From contig OZ024912.1 of NCBI GenBank assembly GCA_964017125.1, forward strand, positions 77,298,154-77,362,153: 64,000 bases of DNA. The letters run 5' to 3'. The notes under the pieces were generated by a model that did not search any database, was not told where the DNA came from, and worked only from the letters and a program-made list of their open reading frames with translations. Origin of the DNA: Flabesymbios commensalis. Its lineage: Eukaryota; Annelida; Polychaeta; Terebellida; Flabelligeridae. The first letter of the stretch is position 1; every line of letters starts with the position of its first letter. Below, in pieces: positions 33,266-48,300 of the stretch. The position numbers and the translations under genes were made by a program.

Positions 33266-35070
33266 ACGATATTGGGCCTATGTCGCTGTAGTGTTGATAA
33301 TTACTCTCTCAATCCTGGCGACCAGCCTTGTCAGTTCTAACTGCTCAGTCACACATGTACGATGGGGGGAGAGCTCTTCCTCAGTGCTGTTTCAATGACG
33401 GCCCGCATTTTCAGCGCTCTGGCGACGTGGAAACAGTGTTGTTTCAGTGCATCACATTAATAACTTTTGGAATACTCGATCAAACCTCACCAAATTTTTA
33501 GGGCAGTCGCCGCAACGGCTGTGAATAGTGTGTGCAAAATTACATGTAAAACGGTTGAGAATTGACTGAGATATCAACGAAAAACGCTCCTCCGACGTTG
33601 TCACATCGTTGGCTCAGTGCTTTGCATTAATAACTTTTGAAGTACTCGATCAAACTCCGCCAAATTTACTGGGCAGTTGCCGTAGTTCCAGCCGATGGTG
33701 CCTGCAAAATTACATGAAAAACGGTTGAGAATTGACGTCTGAATTGACGTCTAAATGAATATATATATTGAAATACTCAAGCAAATTTCACATTAATCTC
33801 ATTAATACCATTTGAAGTACTCTCTCAAACTTTATAGAATTTTCAGGGTAGTGGCCATAATACCATTCGATGGTGCCTGCAAAATCACATGGAAGACGGT
33901 TGAGAATTGACGTCTGAATTGACGTCTAAATGAATAACTTTTGAAATACTTAATCAAATTTCACATTAATCTCATTAATAACTTTTGAGGTACTCTCTCA
34001 AACTTTACAAAATTTACAGGGCTGTCGCCGTAATACCATCCGATGGTGCCTGCAAAATTACATGGTAAACGGTTGAGAATTGATGTCTGAATTGACGTCT
34101 AAATGAATATTTTTTGAAATACTCAGTCAAATTTCACACTAATCTCTTTAATAACTTTTGAAGTATTCGTTCAAACTCTACAGAATTTACAGGGCAGTCG
34201 CTCTAATACCATCCGATGGCGCCTGCAAAATTACAAAGAAGACGGCTGAGAATTGACGTCTGAATTGACGTCTAAATGAATAACTTTTGAAATACTCAAT
34301 CAAATTTCACACTAATCTCATTAATAACTTTTGAAGTATTCTCTCAAACTTTACAGAATTTACAGGACCGTCGCCGTAATACCATCCGATGGTGCCTGCA
34401 AAATTACATGGTAAACGGTTGAGAATTGACGTCTGAATTGACGTCTAAATGAATAAATATTGAAATACTCAAGCAAATTTACCACTAATCTCACTAATAA
34501 CTTTAGAAGTACTCGCTCAAACTTTACAAACTTCTCAGGGCAGTCGCCGCTATAGTTGCTGGTAGTGCCTGCAAAATTACATGCAAATCGGTTGAGAATT
34601 AACTGAGATATCAGCGAAAAACGGGTAAAAATGATGACAAAAATGCCCAGAGATCAGTGAAAACGCATTGTAGACAGTGGGTTTGTGGCCATTGTGACTG
34701 TCTTGGCATTTCTCTCATTTTTCGTTTGACGACTTTTGACGTCAGAATCAGACGTCAAAAGTCATCAAACAGTGCAAATAGGGTGTTTTACATCTCCCTC
34801 AATAAGGGGTATTTCGGAAAAGCAATCTTTTCTCGTTTATTTTCAGCTAGGTATCATAACTTAAAAAAAAAAAAAAAAAACGATATTGGGCCTATGTCGC
34901 TGTAGTGTTGATAATTACTCTCTCAATCCTGGCGACCTGCCTTGTCAGTTCTAACTGCTGAGTCACACATGTACGATGGGGGGAGAGCACTTCCTCAGTG
35001 CTGTTTCAATGACGGCCCGCATTTTCAGCGCTCTGGCGACGTGGACACAGTGTTGTTTCAGTGCATCACA

Positions 35071-36685
35071 TTAATAACTTTTGGAATACTCGATCAAACC
35101 TCACCAAATTTTTAGGGCAGTCGCCGCAACGGCTGTGAATAGTGTGTGCAAAATTACATGTAAAACGGTTGAGAATTGACTGAGATATCAACGAAAAACG
35201 CTCCTCCGACGTTGTCACATCGTTGGCTCAGTGCTTTGCATTAATAACTTTTGAAGTACTCGATCAAACTCCGCCAAATTTACTGGGCAGTTGCCGTAGT
35301 TCCAGCCGATGGTGCCTGCAAAATTACATGAAAAACGGTTGAGAATTGACGTCTGAATTGACGTCTAAATGAATATATATATTGAAATACTCAAGCAAAT
35401 TTCACATTAATCTCATTAATACCATTTGAAGTACTCTCTCAAACTTTATAGAATTTTCAGGGTAGTGGCCATAATACCATTCGATGGTGCCTGCAAAATC
35501 ACATGGAAGACGGTTGAGAATTGACGTCTGAATTGACGTCTAAATGAATAACTTTTGAAATACTTAATCAAATTTCACATTAATCTCATTAATAACTTTT
35601 GAGGTACTCTCTCAAACTTTACAAAATTTACAGGGCAGTCGCCGTAATACCATCCGATGGTGCCTGCAAAATTACATGGTAAACGGTTGAGAATTGATGT
35701 CTGAATTGACGTCTAAATGAATATTTTTTGAAATACTCAGTCAAATTTCACACTAATCTCTTTAATAACTTTTGAAGTATTCGTTCAAACTCTACAGAAT
35801 TTACAGGGCAGTCGCTCTAATACCATCCGATGGCGCCTGCAAAATTACAAAGAAGACGGCTGAGAATTGACGTCTGAATTGACGTCTAAATGAATAACTT
35901 TTGAAATACTCAATCAAATTTCACACTAATCTCATTAATAACTTTTGAAGTATTCTCTCAAACTTTACAGAATTTACAGGACCGTCGCCGTAATACCATC
36001 CGATGGTGCCTGCAAAATTACATGGTAAACGGTTGAGAATTGACGTCTGAATTGACGTCTAAATGAATAAATATTGAAATACTCAAGCAAATTTACCACT
36101 AATCTCACTAATAACTTTAGAAGTACTCGCTCAAACTTTACAAACTTCTCAGGGCAGTCGCCGCTATAGTTGCTGGTAGTGCCTGCAAAATTACATGCAA
36201 ATCGGTTGAGAATTAACTGAGATATCAGCGAAAAACGGGTAAAAATGATGACAAAAATGCCCAGAGATCAGTGAAAACGCATTGTAGACAGTGGGTTTGT
36301 GGCCATTGTGACTGTCTTGGCATTTCTCTCATTTTTCGTTTGACGACTTTTGACGTCAGAATCAGACGTCAAAAGTCATCAAACAGTGCAAATAGGGTGT
36401 TTTACATCTCCCTCAATAAGGGGTATTTCGGAAAAGCAATCTTTTCTCGTTTATTTTCAGCTAGGTATCATAACTTAAAAAAAAAAAAAAAAAAACGATA
36501 TTGGGCCTATGTCGCTGTAGTGTTGATAATTACTCTCTCAATCCTGGCGACCTGCCTTGTCAGTTCTAACTGCTCAGTCACACATGTACGATGGGGGGAG
36601 AGCACTTCCTCAGTGCTGTTTCAATGACGGCCCGCATTTTCAGCGCTCTGGCGACGTGGAAACAGTGTTGTTTCAGTGCATCACA
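35071..36685. repeat. Architecture of one satellite II unit: seven subrepeats plus spacer
   Basis: Subrepeats begin TTAATAACTTTTGAAGTA or similar at 35071, 35241, 35416, 35589, 35762, 35935 and 36108, so they are 170 to 175 bp long. Shared cores include GGGCAGTCGCCG, TGCCTGCAAAATTACATG and CGGTTGAGAATTGA. The first has a different tail, the last is partial, and a spacer of about 445 bp (36241-36685) follows with the palindrome and poly(A) tract. Confidence 0.9.
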
Positions 36686-37885
36686 TTAATAACTTTTGGA
36701 ATACTCGATCAAACCTCACCAAATTTTTAGGGCAGTCGCCGCAACGGCTGTGAATAGTGTGTGCAAAATTACATGTAAAACGGTTGAGAATTGACTGAGA
36801 TATCAACGAAAAACGCTCCTCCGACGTTGTCACATCGTTGGCTCAGTGCTTTGCATTAATAACTTTTGAAGTACTCAATCAAACTCCGCCAAATTTACTG
36901 GGCAGTTGCCGTAGTTCCAGCCGATGGTGCCTGCAAAATTACATGAAAAACGGTTGAGAATTGACGTCTGAATTGACGTCTAAATGAATATATATATTGA
37001 AATACTCAAGCAAATTTCACATTAATCTCATTAATACCATTTGAAGTACTCTCTCAAACTTTATAGAATTTTCAGGGTAGTGGCCATAATACCATTCGAT
37101 GGTGCCTGCAAAATCACATGGAAGACGGTTGAGAATTGACGTCTGAATTGACGTCTAAATGAATAACTTTTGAAATACTTAATCAAATTTCACATTAATC
37201 TCATTAATAACTTTTGAGGTACTATCTCAAACTTTACAAAATTTACAGGGCAGTCGCCGTAATACCATCCGATGGTGCCTGCAAAATTACATGGTAAACG
37301 GTTGAGAATTGATGTCTGAATTGACGTCTAAATGAATATTTTTTGAAATACTCAGTCAAATTTCACACTAATCTCTTTAATAACTTTTGAAGTATTCGTT
37401 CAAACTCTACAGAATTTACAGGGCAGTCGCTCTAATACCATCCGATGGCGCCTGCAAAATTACAAAGAAGACGGCTGAGAATTGACGTCTGATTTGACGT
37501 CTAAATGAATAACTTTTGAAATACTCAATCAAATTTCACACTAATCTCATTAATAACTTTTGAAGTATTCTCTCAAACTTTACAGAATTTACAGGACCGT
37601 CGCCGTAATACCATCCGATGGTGCCTGCAAAATTACATGGTAAACGGTTGAGAATTGACGTCTGAATTGACGTCTAAATGAATAAATATTGAAATACTCA
37701 AGCAAATTTACCACTAATCTCACTAATAACTTTAGAAGTACTCGCTCAAACTTTACAAACTTCTCAGGGCAGTCGCCGCTATAGTTGCTGGTAGTGCCTG
37801 CAAAATTACATGCAAATCGGTTGAGAATTAACTGAGATATCAGCGAAAAACGGGTAAAAATGATGACAAAAATGCCCAGAGATCA

Positions 37886-39846
37886 GTGAAAACGCATTGT
37901 AGACAGTGGGTTTGTGGCCATTGTGACTGTCTTGGCATTTCTCTCATTTTTCGTTTGACGACTTTTGACGTCAGAATCAGACGTCAAAAGTCATCAAACA
38001 GTGCAAATAGGGTGTTTTACATCTCCCTCAATAAGGGGTATTTCGGAAAAGCAATCTTTTCTCGTTTATTTTCAGCTAGGTATCATAACTTAAAAAAAAA
38101 AAAAAAAACGATATTGGGCCTATGTCGCTGTAGTGTTGATAATTACTCTCTCAATCCTGGCGACCTGCCTTGTCAGTTCTAACTGCTCAGTCACACATGT
38201 ACGATGGGGGGAGAGCACTTCCTCAGTGCTGTTTCAATGACGGCCCGCATTTTCAGCGCTCTGGCGACGTGGAAACAGTGTTGTTTCAGTGCATCACATT
38301 AATAACTTTTGGAATACTCGATCAAACCTCACCAAATTTTTAGGGCAGTCGCCGCAACGGCTGTGAATAGTGTGTGCAAAATTACATGTAAAACGGTTGA
38401 GAATTGACTGAGATATCAACGAAAAACGCTCCTCCGACGTTGTCACATCGTTGGCTCAGTGCTTTGCATTAATAACTTTTGAAGTACTCGATCAAACTCC
38501 GCCAAATTTACTGGGCAGTTGCCGTAGTTCCAGCCGATGGTGCCTGCAAAATTACATGAAAAACGGTTGAGAATTGACGTCTGAATTGACGTCTAAATGA
38601 ATATATATATTGAAATACTCAAGCAAATTTCACATTAATCTCATTAATACCATTTGAAGTACTCTCTCAAACTTTATAGAATTTTCAGGGTAGTGGCCAT
38701 AATACCATTCGATGGTGCCTGCAAAAGCACATGGAAGACGGTTGAGACTTGACGTCTGAATTGACGTCTAAATGAATAACTTTTGAAATACTTAATCAAA
38801 TTTCACATTAATCTCATTAATAACTTTTGAGGTACTCTCTCAAACTTTACAAAATTTACAGGGCAGTCGCCGTAATACCATCCGATGGTGCCTGCAAAAT
38901 TACATGGTAAACGGTTGAGAATTGATGTCTGAATTGACGTCTAAATGAATATTTTTTGAAATACTCAGTCAAATTTCACACTAATCTCTTTAATAACTTT
39001 TGAAGTATTCGTTCAAACTCTACAGAATTTACAGGGCAGTCGCTCTAATACCATCCGATGGCGCCTGCAAAATTACAAAGAAGACGGCTGAGAATTGACG
39101 TCTGAATTGACGTCTAAATGAATAACTTTTGAAATACTTAATCAAATTTCACATTAATCTCATTAATAACTTTTGAGGTACTCTCTCAAACTTTACAAAA
39201 TTTACAGGGCAGTCGCCGTAATACCATCCGATGGTGCCTGCAAAATTACATGGTAAACGGTTGAGAATTGATGTCTGAATTGACGTCTAAATGAATATTT
39301 GTTGAAATACTCAGTCAAATTTCACACTAATCTCTTTTATAACTTTTGAAGTATTCGTTCAAACTCTACAGAATTTACAGGGCAGTCGCTCTAATACCAT
39401 CCGATGGCGCCTGCAAAATTACAAAGAAGACGGCTGAGAATTGACGTCTGAATTGACGTCTAAATGAATAACTTTTTAAATATACACAATCAAATTTCAC
39501 ACTAATCTCATTAATAACTTTTGAAGTATTCTCTCAAACTTTACAGAATTTACAGGACCGTCGCCGTAATACCATCCGATGGTGCCTGCAAAATTACATG
39601 GTAAACGGTTGAGAATTGACGTCTGAATTGACGTCTAAATGAATAAATATTGAAATACTCAAGCAAATTTACCACTAATCTCACTAATAACTTTAGAAGT
39701 ACTCGCTCAAACTTTACAAACTTCTCAGGGCAGTCGCCGCTATAGTTGCTGGTAGTGCCTGCAAAATTACATGCAAATCGGTTGAGAATTAACTGAGATA
39801 TCAGCGAAAAACGGGTAAAAATGATGACAAAAATGCCCAGAGATCA
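37886..39846. repeat. Long satellite II unit (1961 bp, two extra subrepeats)
   Basis: Exceeds the standard unit by about 347 bp, which is two subrepeats: an added pair carrying the markers TATTTGTTGAAATACTC and CTCTTTTATAACTT. A twin unit lies at 56179-58139. Confidence 0.85.
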
Positions 39847-42225
39847 GTGAAAACGCATTGTAGACAGTGGGTTTGTGGCCATTGTGACTGTCTTGGCATT
39901 TCTCTCATTTTTCGTTTGACGACTTTTGACGTCAGAATCAGACGTCAAAAGTCATCAAACAGTGCAAATAGGGTGTTTTACATCTCCCTCAATAAGGGGT
40001 ATTTCGGAAAAGCAATCTTTTCTCGTTTATTTTCAGCTAGGTATCATAACTTAAAAAAAAAAAAAAAAAAAAAAAAACGATATTGGGCCTATGTCGCTGT
40101 AGTGTTGATAATTACTCTCTCAATCCTGGCGACCAGCCTTGTCAGTTCTAACTGCTCAGTCACACATGTACGATGGGCGGAGAGCACTTCCTCAGTGCTG
40201 TTTCAATGACGGCCCGCATTTTCAGCGCTCTGGCGACGTGGAAACAGTGTTGTTTCAGTGCATCACATTAATAACTTTTGGAATACTCGATCAAACCTCA
40301 CCAAATTTTTAGGGCAGTCGCCGCAACGGCTGTGAATAGTGTGTGCAAAATTACATGTAAAACGGTTGAGAATTGACTGAGATATCAACGAAAAACGCTC
40401 CTCCGACGTTGTCACATCGTTGGCTCAGTGCTTTGCATTAATAACTTTTGAAGTACTCGATCAAACTCCGCCAAATTTACTGGGCAGTTGCCGTAGTTCC
40501 AGCCGATGGTGCCTGCAAAATTACATGAAAAACGGTTGAGAATTGACGTCTGAATTGACGTCTAAATGAATATATATATTGAAATACTCAAGCAAATTTC
40601 ACATTAATCTCATTAATACCATTTGAAGTACTCTCTCAAACTTTATAGAATTTTCAGGGTAGTGACCATAATACCATTCGATGGTGCCTGCAAAATCACA
40701 TGGAAGACGGTTGAGAATTGACGTCTGAATTGACGTCTAAATGAATAACTTTTGAAATACTTAATCAAATTTCACATTAATCTCATTAATAACTTTTGAG
40801 GTACTCTCTCAAACTTTACAAAATTTACAGGGCTGTCGCCGTAATACCATCCGATGGTGCCTGCAAAATTACATGGTAAACGGTTGAGAATTGATGTCTG
40901 AATTGACGTCTAAATGAATATTTTTTGAAATACTCAGTCAAATTTCACACTAATCTCTTTAATAACTTTTGAAGTATTCGTTCAAACTCTACAGAATTTA
41001 CAGGGCAGTCGCTCTAATACCATCCGATGGCGCCTGCAAAATTACAAAGAAGACGGCTGAGAATTGACGTCTGAATTGACGTCTAAATGAATAACTTTTG
41101 AAATACTCAATCAAATTTCACACTAATCTCATTAATAACTTTTGAAGTATTCTCTCAAACTTTACAGAATTTACAGGACCGTCGCCGTAATACCATCCGA
41201 TGGTGCCTGCAAAATTACATGGTAAACGGTTGAGAATTGACGTCTGAATTGACGTCTAAATGAATAAATATTGAAATACTCAAGCAAATTTACCACTAAT
41301 CTCACTAATAACTTTAGAAGTACTCGCTCAAACTTTACAAACTTCTCAGGGCAGTCGCCGCTATAGTTGCTGGTAGTGCCTGCAAAATTACATGCAAATC
41401 GGTTGAGAATTAACTGAGATATCAGCGAAAAACGGGTAAAAATGATGACAAAAATGCCCAGAGATCAGTGAAAACGCATTGTAGACAGTGGGTTTGTGGC
41501 CATTGTGACTGTCTTGGCATTTCTCTCATTTTTCGTTTGACGACTTTTGACGTCAGAATCAGACGTCAAAAGTCATCAAACAGTGCAAATAGGGTGTTTT
41601 ACATCTCCCTCAATAAGGGGTATTTCGGAAAAGCAATCTTTTCTCGTTTATTTTCAGCTAGGTATCATAACTTAAAAAAAAAAAAAAAAACGATATTGGG
41701 CCTATGTCGCTGTAGTGTTGATAATTACTCTCTCAATCCTGGCGACCTGCCTTGTCAGTTCTAACTGCTCAGTCACACATGTACGATGGGGGGAGAGCAC
41801 TTCCTCAGTGCTGTTTCAATGACGGCCCGCATTTTCAGCGCTCTGGCGACGTGGAAACAGTGTTGTTTCAGTGCATCACATTAATAACTTTTGGAATACT
41901 CGATCAAACCTCACCAAATTTTTAGGGCAGTCGCCGCAACGGCTGTGAATAGTGTGTGCAAAATTACATGTAAAACGGTTGAGAATTGACTGAGATATCA
42001 ACGAAAAACGCTCCTCCGACGTTGTCACATCGTTGGCTCAGTGCTTTGCATTAATAACTTTTGAAGTACTCGATCAAACTCCGCCAAATTTACTGGGCAG
42101 TTGCCGTAGTTCCAGCCGATGGTGCCTGCAAAATTACATGAAAAACGGTTGAGAATTGACGTCTGAATTGACGTCTAAATGAATATATATATTGAAATAC
42201 TCAAGCAAATTTCACATTAATCTCA

Positions 42226-42398
42226 TTAATACCATTTGAAGTACTCTCTCAAACTTTATAGAATTTTCAGGGTAGTGGCCATAATACCATTCGATGGTGC
42301 CTGCAAAATTACATGGTAAACGGTTGAGAATTGATGTCTGAATTGACGTCTAAATGAATATTTTTTGAAATACTCAGTCAAATTTCACACTAATCTCT
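42226..42398. repeat. Hybrid subrepeat in the 1788 bp satellite II unit
   Basis: It begins as the third subrepeat type (ATAGAATTTTCAGGGTAG) and switches near 42309 to the fourth type (ACATGGTAAACGG, TTGATGTCT). The unit 41468-43255 is one subrepeat shorter than the 1961 bp unit, as expected for an in-register deletion by unequal exchange. Confidence 0.8.
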
Positions 42399-45300
42399 TT
42401 AATAACTTTTGAAGTATTCGTTCAAACTCTACAGAATTTACAGGGCAGTCGCTCTAATACCATCCGATGGCGCCTGCAAAATTACAAAGAAGACGGCTGA
42501 GAATTGACGTCTGAATTGACGTCTAAATGAATAACTTTTGAAATACTTAATCAAATTTCACATTAATCTCATTAATAACTTTTGAGGTACTCTCTCAAAC
42601 TTTACAAAATTTACAGGGCAGTCGCCGTAATACCATCCGATGGTGCCTGCAAAATTACATGGTAAACGGTTGAGAATTGATGTCTGAATTGACGTCTAAA
42701 TGAATATTTGTTGAAATACTCAGTCAAATTTCACACTAATCTCTTTTATAACTTTTGAAGTATTCGTTCAAACTCTACAGAATTAACAGGGCAGTCGCTC
42801 TAATACCATCCGATGGCGCCTGCAAAATTACAAAGAAGACGGCTGAGAATTGACGTCTGAATTGACGTCTAAATGAATAACTTTTTAAATATACACAATC
42901 AAATTTCACACTAATCTCATTAATAACTTTTGAAGTATTCTCTCAAACTTTACAGAATTTACAGGACCGTCGCCGTAATACCATCCGATGGTGCCTGCAA
43001 AATTACATGGTAAACGGTTGAGAATTGACGTCTGAATTGACGTCTAAATGAATAAATATTGAAATACTCAAGCAAATTTACCACTAATCTCACTAATAAC
43101 TTTAGAAGTACTCGCTCAAACTTTACAAACTTCTCAGGGCAGTCGCCGCTATAGTTGCTGGTAGTGCCTGCAAAATTACATGCAAATCGGTTGAGAATTA
43201 ACTGAGATATCAGCGAAAAACGGGTAAAAATGATGACAAAAATGCCCAGAGATCAGTGAAAACGCATTGTAGACAGTGGGTTTGTGGCCATTGTGACTGT
43301 CTTGGCATTTCTCTCATTTTTCGTTTGACGACTTTTGACGTCAGAATCAGACGTCAAAAGTCATCAAACAGTGCAAATAGGGTGTTTTACATCTCCCTCA
43401 ATAAGGGGTATTTCGGAAAAGCAATCTTTTCTCGTTTATTTTCAGCTAGGTATCATAACTTAAAAAAAAAAAAAAAAAAAAAAAAAACGATATTGGGCCT
43501 ATGTCGCTGTAGTGTTGATAATTACTCTCTCAATCCTGGCGACCAGCCTTGTCAGTTCTAACTGCTCAGTCACACATGTACGATGGGCGGAGAGCACTTC
43601 CTCAGTGCTGTTTCAATGACGGCCCGCATTTTCAGCGCTCTGGCGACGTGGAAACAGTGTTGTTTCAGTGCATCACATTAATAACTTTTGGAATACTCGA
43701 TCAAACCTCACCAAATTTTTAGGGCAGTCGCCGCAACGGCTGTGAATAGTGTGTGCAAAATTACATGTAAAACGGTTGAGAATTGACTGAGATATCAACG
43801 AAAAACGCTCCTCCGACGTTGTCACATCGTTGGCTCAGTGCTTTGCATTAATAACTTTTGAAGTACTCGATCAAACTCCGCCAAATTTACTGGGCAGTTG
43901 CCGTAGTTCCAGCCGATGGTGCCTGCAAAATTACATGAAAAACGGTTGAGAATTGACGTCTGAATTGACGTCTAAATGAATATATATATTGAAATACTCA
44001 AGCAAATTTCACATTAATCTCATTAATACCATTTGAAGTACTCTCTCAAACTTTATAGAATTTTCAGGGTAGTGGCCATAATACCATTCGATGGTGCCTG
44101 CAAAATCACATGGAAGACGGTTGAGAATTGACGTCTGAATTGACGTCTAAATGAATAACTTTTGAAATACTTAATCAAATTTCACATTAATCTCATTAAT
44201 AACTTTTGAGGTACTCTCTCAAACTTTACAAAATTTACAGGGCTGTCGCCGTAATACCATCCGATGGTGCCTGCAAAATTACATGGTAAACGGTTGAGAA
44301 TTGATGTCTGAATTGACGTCTAAATGAATATTTTTTGAAATACTCAGTCAAATTTCACACTAATCTCTTTAATAACTTTTGAAGTATTCGTTCAAACTCT
44401 ACAGAATTTACAGGGCAGTCGCTCTAATACCATCCGATGGCGCCTGCAAAATTACAAAGAAGACGGCTGAGAATTGACGTCTGAATTGACGTCTAAATGA
44501 ATAACTTTTGAAATACTCAATCAAATTTCACACTAATCTCATTAATAACTTTTGAAGTATTCTCTCAAACTTTACAGAATTTACAGGACCGTCGCCGTAA
44601 TACCATCCGATGGTGCCTGCAAAATTACATGGTAAACGGTTGAGAATTGACGTCTGAATTGACGTCTAAATGAATAAATATTGAAATACTCAAGCAAATT
44701 TACCACTAATCTCACTAATAACTTTAGAAGTACTCGCTCAAACTTTACAAACTTCTCAGGGCAGTCGCCGCTATAGTTGCTGGTAGTGCCTGCAAAATTA
44801 CATGCAAATCGGTTGAGAATTAACTGAGATATCAGCGAAAAACGGGTAAAAATGATGACAAAAATGCCCAGAGATCAGTGAAAACGCATTGTAGACAGTG
44901 GGTTTGTGGCCATTGTGACTGTCTTGGCATTTCTCTCATTTTTCGTTTGACGACTTTTGACGTCAGAATCAGACGTCAAAAGTCATCAAACAGTGCAAAT
45001 AGGGTGTTTTACATCTCCCTCAATAAGGGGTATTTCGGAAAAGCAATCTTTTCTCGTTTATTTTCAGCTAGGTATCATAACTTAAAAAAAAAAAAAAAAA
45101 ACGATATTGGGCCTATGTCGCTGTAGTGTTGATAATTACTCTCTCAATCCTGGCGACCTGCCTTGTCAGTTCTAACTGCTGAGTCACACATGTACGATGG
45201 GGGGAGAGCACTTCCTCAGTGCTGTTTCAATGACGGCCCGCATTTTCAGCGCTCTGGCGACGTGGACACAGTGTTGTTTCAGTGCATCACATTAATAACT

Positions 45301-48300
45301 TTTGGAATACTCGATCAAACCTCACCAAATTTTTAGGGCAGTCGCCGCAACGGCTGTGAATAGTGTGTGCAAAATTACATGTAAAACGGTTGAGAATTGA
45401 CTGAGATATCAACGAAAAACGCTCCTCCGACGTTGTCACATCGTTGGCTCAGTGCTTTGCATTAATAACTTTTGAAGTACTCGATCAAACTCCGCCAAAT
45501 TTACTGGGCAGTTGCCGTAGTTCCAGCCGATGGTGCCTGCAAAATTACATGAAAAACGGTTGAGAATTGACGTCTGAATTGACGTCTAAATGAATATATA
45601 TATTGAAATACTCAAGCAAATTTCACATTAATCTCATTAATACCATTTGAAGTACTCTCTCAAACTTTATAGAATTTTCAGGGTAGTGGCCATAATACCA
45701 TTCGATGGTGCCTGCAAAATCACATGGAAGACGGTTGAGAATTGACGTCTGAATTGACGTCTAAATGAATAACTTTTGAAATACTTAATCAAATTTCACA
45801 TTAATCTCATTAATAACTTTTGAGGTACTCTCTCAAACTTTACAAAATTTACAGGGCAGTCGCCGTAATACCATCCGATGGTGCCTGCAAAATTACATGG
45901 TAAACGGTTGAGAATTGATGTCTGAATTGACGTCTAAATGAATATTTTTTGAAATACTCAGTCAAATTTCACACTAATCTCTTTAATAACTTTTGAAGTA
46001 TTCGTTCAAACTCTACAGAATTTACAGGGCAGTCGCTCTAATACCATCCGATGGCGCCTGCAAAATTACAAAGAAGACGGCTGAGAATTGACGTCTGAAT
46101 TGACGTCTAAATGAATAACTTTTGAAATACTCAATCAAATTTCACACTAATCTCATTAATAACTTTTGAAGTATTCTCTCAAACTTTACAGAATTTACAG
46201 GACCGTCGCCGTAATACCATCCGATGGTGCCTGCAAAATTACATGGTAAACGGTTGAGAATTGACGTCTGAATTGACGTCTAAATGAATAAATATTGAAA
46301 TACTCAAGCAAATTTACCACTAATCTCACTAATAACTTTAGAAGTACTCGCTCAAACTTTACAAACTTCCCAGGGCAGTCGCCGCTATAGTTGCTGGTAG
46401 TGCCTGCAAAATTACATGCAAATCGGTTGAGAATTAACTGAGATATCAGCGAAAAACGGGTAAAAATGATGACAAAAATGCCCAGAGATCAGTGAAAACG
46501 CATTGTAGACAGTGGGTTTGTGGCCATTGTGACTGTCTTGGCATTTCTCTCATTTTTCGTTTGACGACTTTTGACGTCAGAATCAGACGTCAAAAGTCAT
46601 CAAACAGTGCAAATAGGGTGTTTTACATCTCCCTCAATAAGGGGTATTTCGGAAAAGCAATCTTTTCTCGTTTATTTTCAGCTAGGTATCATAACTTAAA
46701 AAAAAAAAAAAAAAAACGATATTGGGCCTATGTCGCTGTAGTGTTGATAATTACTCTCTCAATCCTGGCGACCAGCCTTGTCAGTTCTAACTGCTCAGTC
46801 ACACATGTACGATGGGGGGAGAGCTCTTCCTCAGTGCTGTTTCAATGACGGCCCGCATTTTCAGCGCTCTGGCGACGTGGAAACAGTGTTGTTTCAGTGC
46901 ATCACATTAATAACTTTTGGAATACTCGATCAAACCTCACCAAATTTTTAGGGCAGTCGCCGCAACGGCTGTGAATAGTGTGTGCAAAATTACATGTAAA
47001 ACGGTTGAGAATTGACTGAGATATCAACGAAAAACGCTCCTCCGACGTTGTCACATCGTTGGCTCAGTGCTTTGCATTAATAACTTTTGAAGTACTCGAT
47101 CAAACTCCGCCAAATTTACTGGGCAGTTGCCGTAGTTCCAGCCGATGGTGCCTGCAAAATTACATGAAAAACGGTTGAGAATTGACGTCTGAATTGACGT
47201 CTAAATGAATATATATATTGAAATACTCAAGCAAATTTCACATTAATCTCATTAATACCATTTGAAGTACTCTCTCAAACTTTATAGAATTTTCAGGGTA
47301 GTGGCCATAATACCATTCGATGGTGCCTGCAAAATCACATGGAAGACGGTTGAGAATTGACGTCTGAATTGACGTCTAAATGAATAACTTTTGAAATACT
47401 TAATCAAATTTCACATTAATCTCATTAATAACTTTTGAGGTACTCTCTCAAACTTTACAAAATTTACAGGGCTGTCGCCGTAATACCATCCGATGGTGCC
47501 TGCAAAATTACATGGTAAACGGTTGAGAATTGATGTCTGAATTGACGTCTAAATGAATATTTTTTGAAATACTCAGTCAAATTTCACACTAATCTCTTTA
47601 ATAACTTTTGAAGTATTCGTTCAAACTCTACAGAATTTACAGGGCAGTCGCTCTAATACCATCCGATGGCGCCTGCAAAATTACAAAGAAGACGGCTGAG
47701 AATTGACGTCTGAATTGACGTCTAAATGAATAACTTTTGAAATACTCAATCAAATTTCACACTAATCTCATTAATAACTTTTGAAGTATTCTCTCAAACT
47801 TTACAGAATTTACAGGACCGTCGCCGTAATACCATCCGATGGTGCCTGCAAAATTACATGGTAAACGGTTGAGAATTGACGTCTGAATTGACGTCTAAAT
47901 GAATAAATATTGAAATACTCAAGCAAATTTACCACTAATCTCACTAATAACTTTAGAAGTACTCGCTCAAACTTTACAAACTTCTCAGGGCAGTCGCCGC
48001 TATAGTTGCTGGTAGTGCCTGCAAAATTACATGCAAATCGGTTGAGAATTAACTGAGATATCAGCGAAAAACGGGTAAAAATGATGACAAAAATGCCCAG
48101 AGATCAGTGAAAACGCATTGTAGACAGTGGGTTTGTGGCCATTGTGACTGTCTTGGCATTTCTCTCATTTTTCGTTTGACGACTTTTGACGTCAGAATCA
48201 GACGTCAAAAGTCATCAAACAGTGCAAATAGGGTGTTTTACATCTCCCTCAATAAGGGGTATTTCGGAAAAGCAATCTTTTCTCGTTTATTTTCAGCTAG

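Noticed and set aside
33042-33398. 82-120 codon frame repeated in every satellite II unit
   Set aside because: It begins at GTG, reads the variable poly(A) tract as lysines, and its end changes with tract length. No coding constraint is visible.
33780-34200. CENP-B box in satellite II (TTCGTTCAAAC resembles the first half)
   Set aside because: The CGGG half of the box is absent, so the match is not meaningful.
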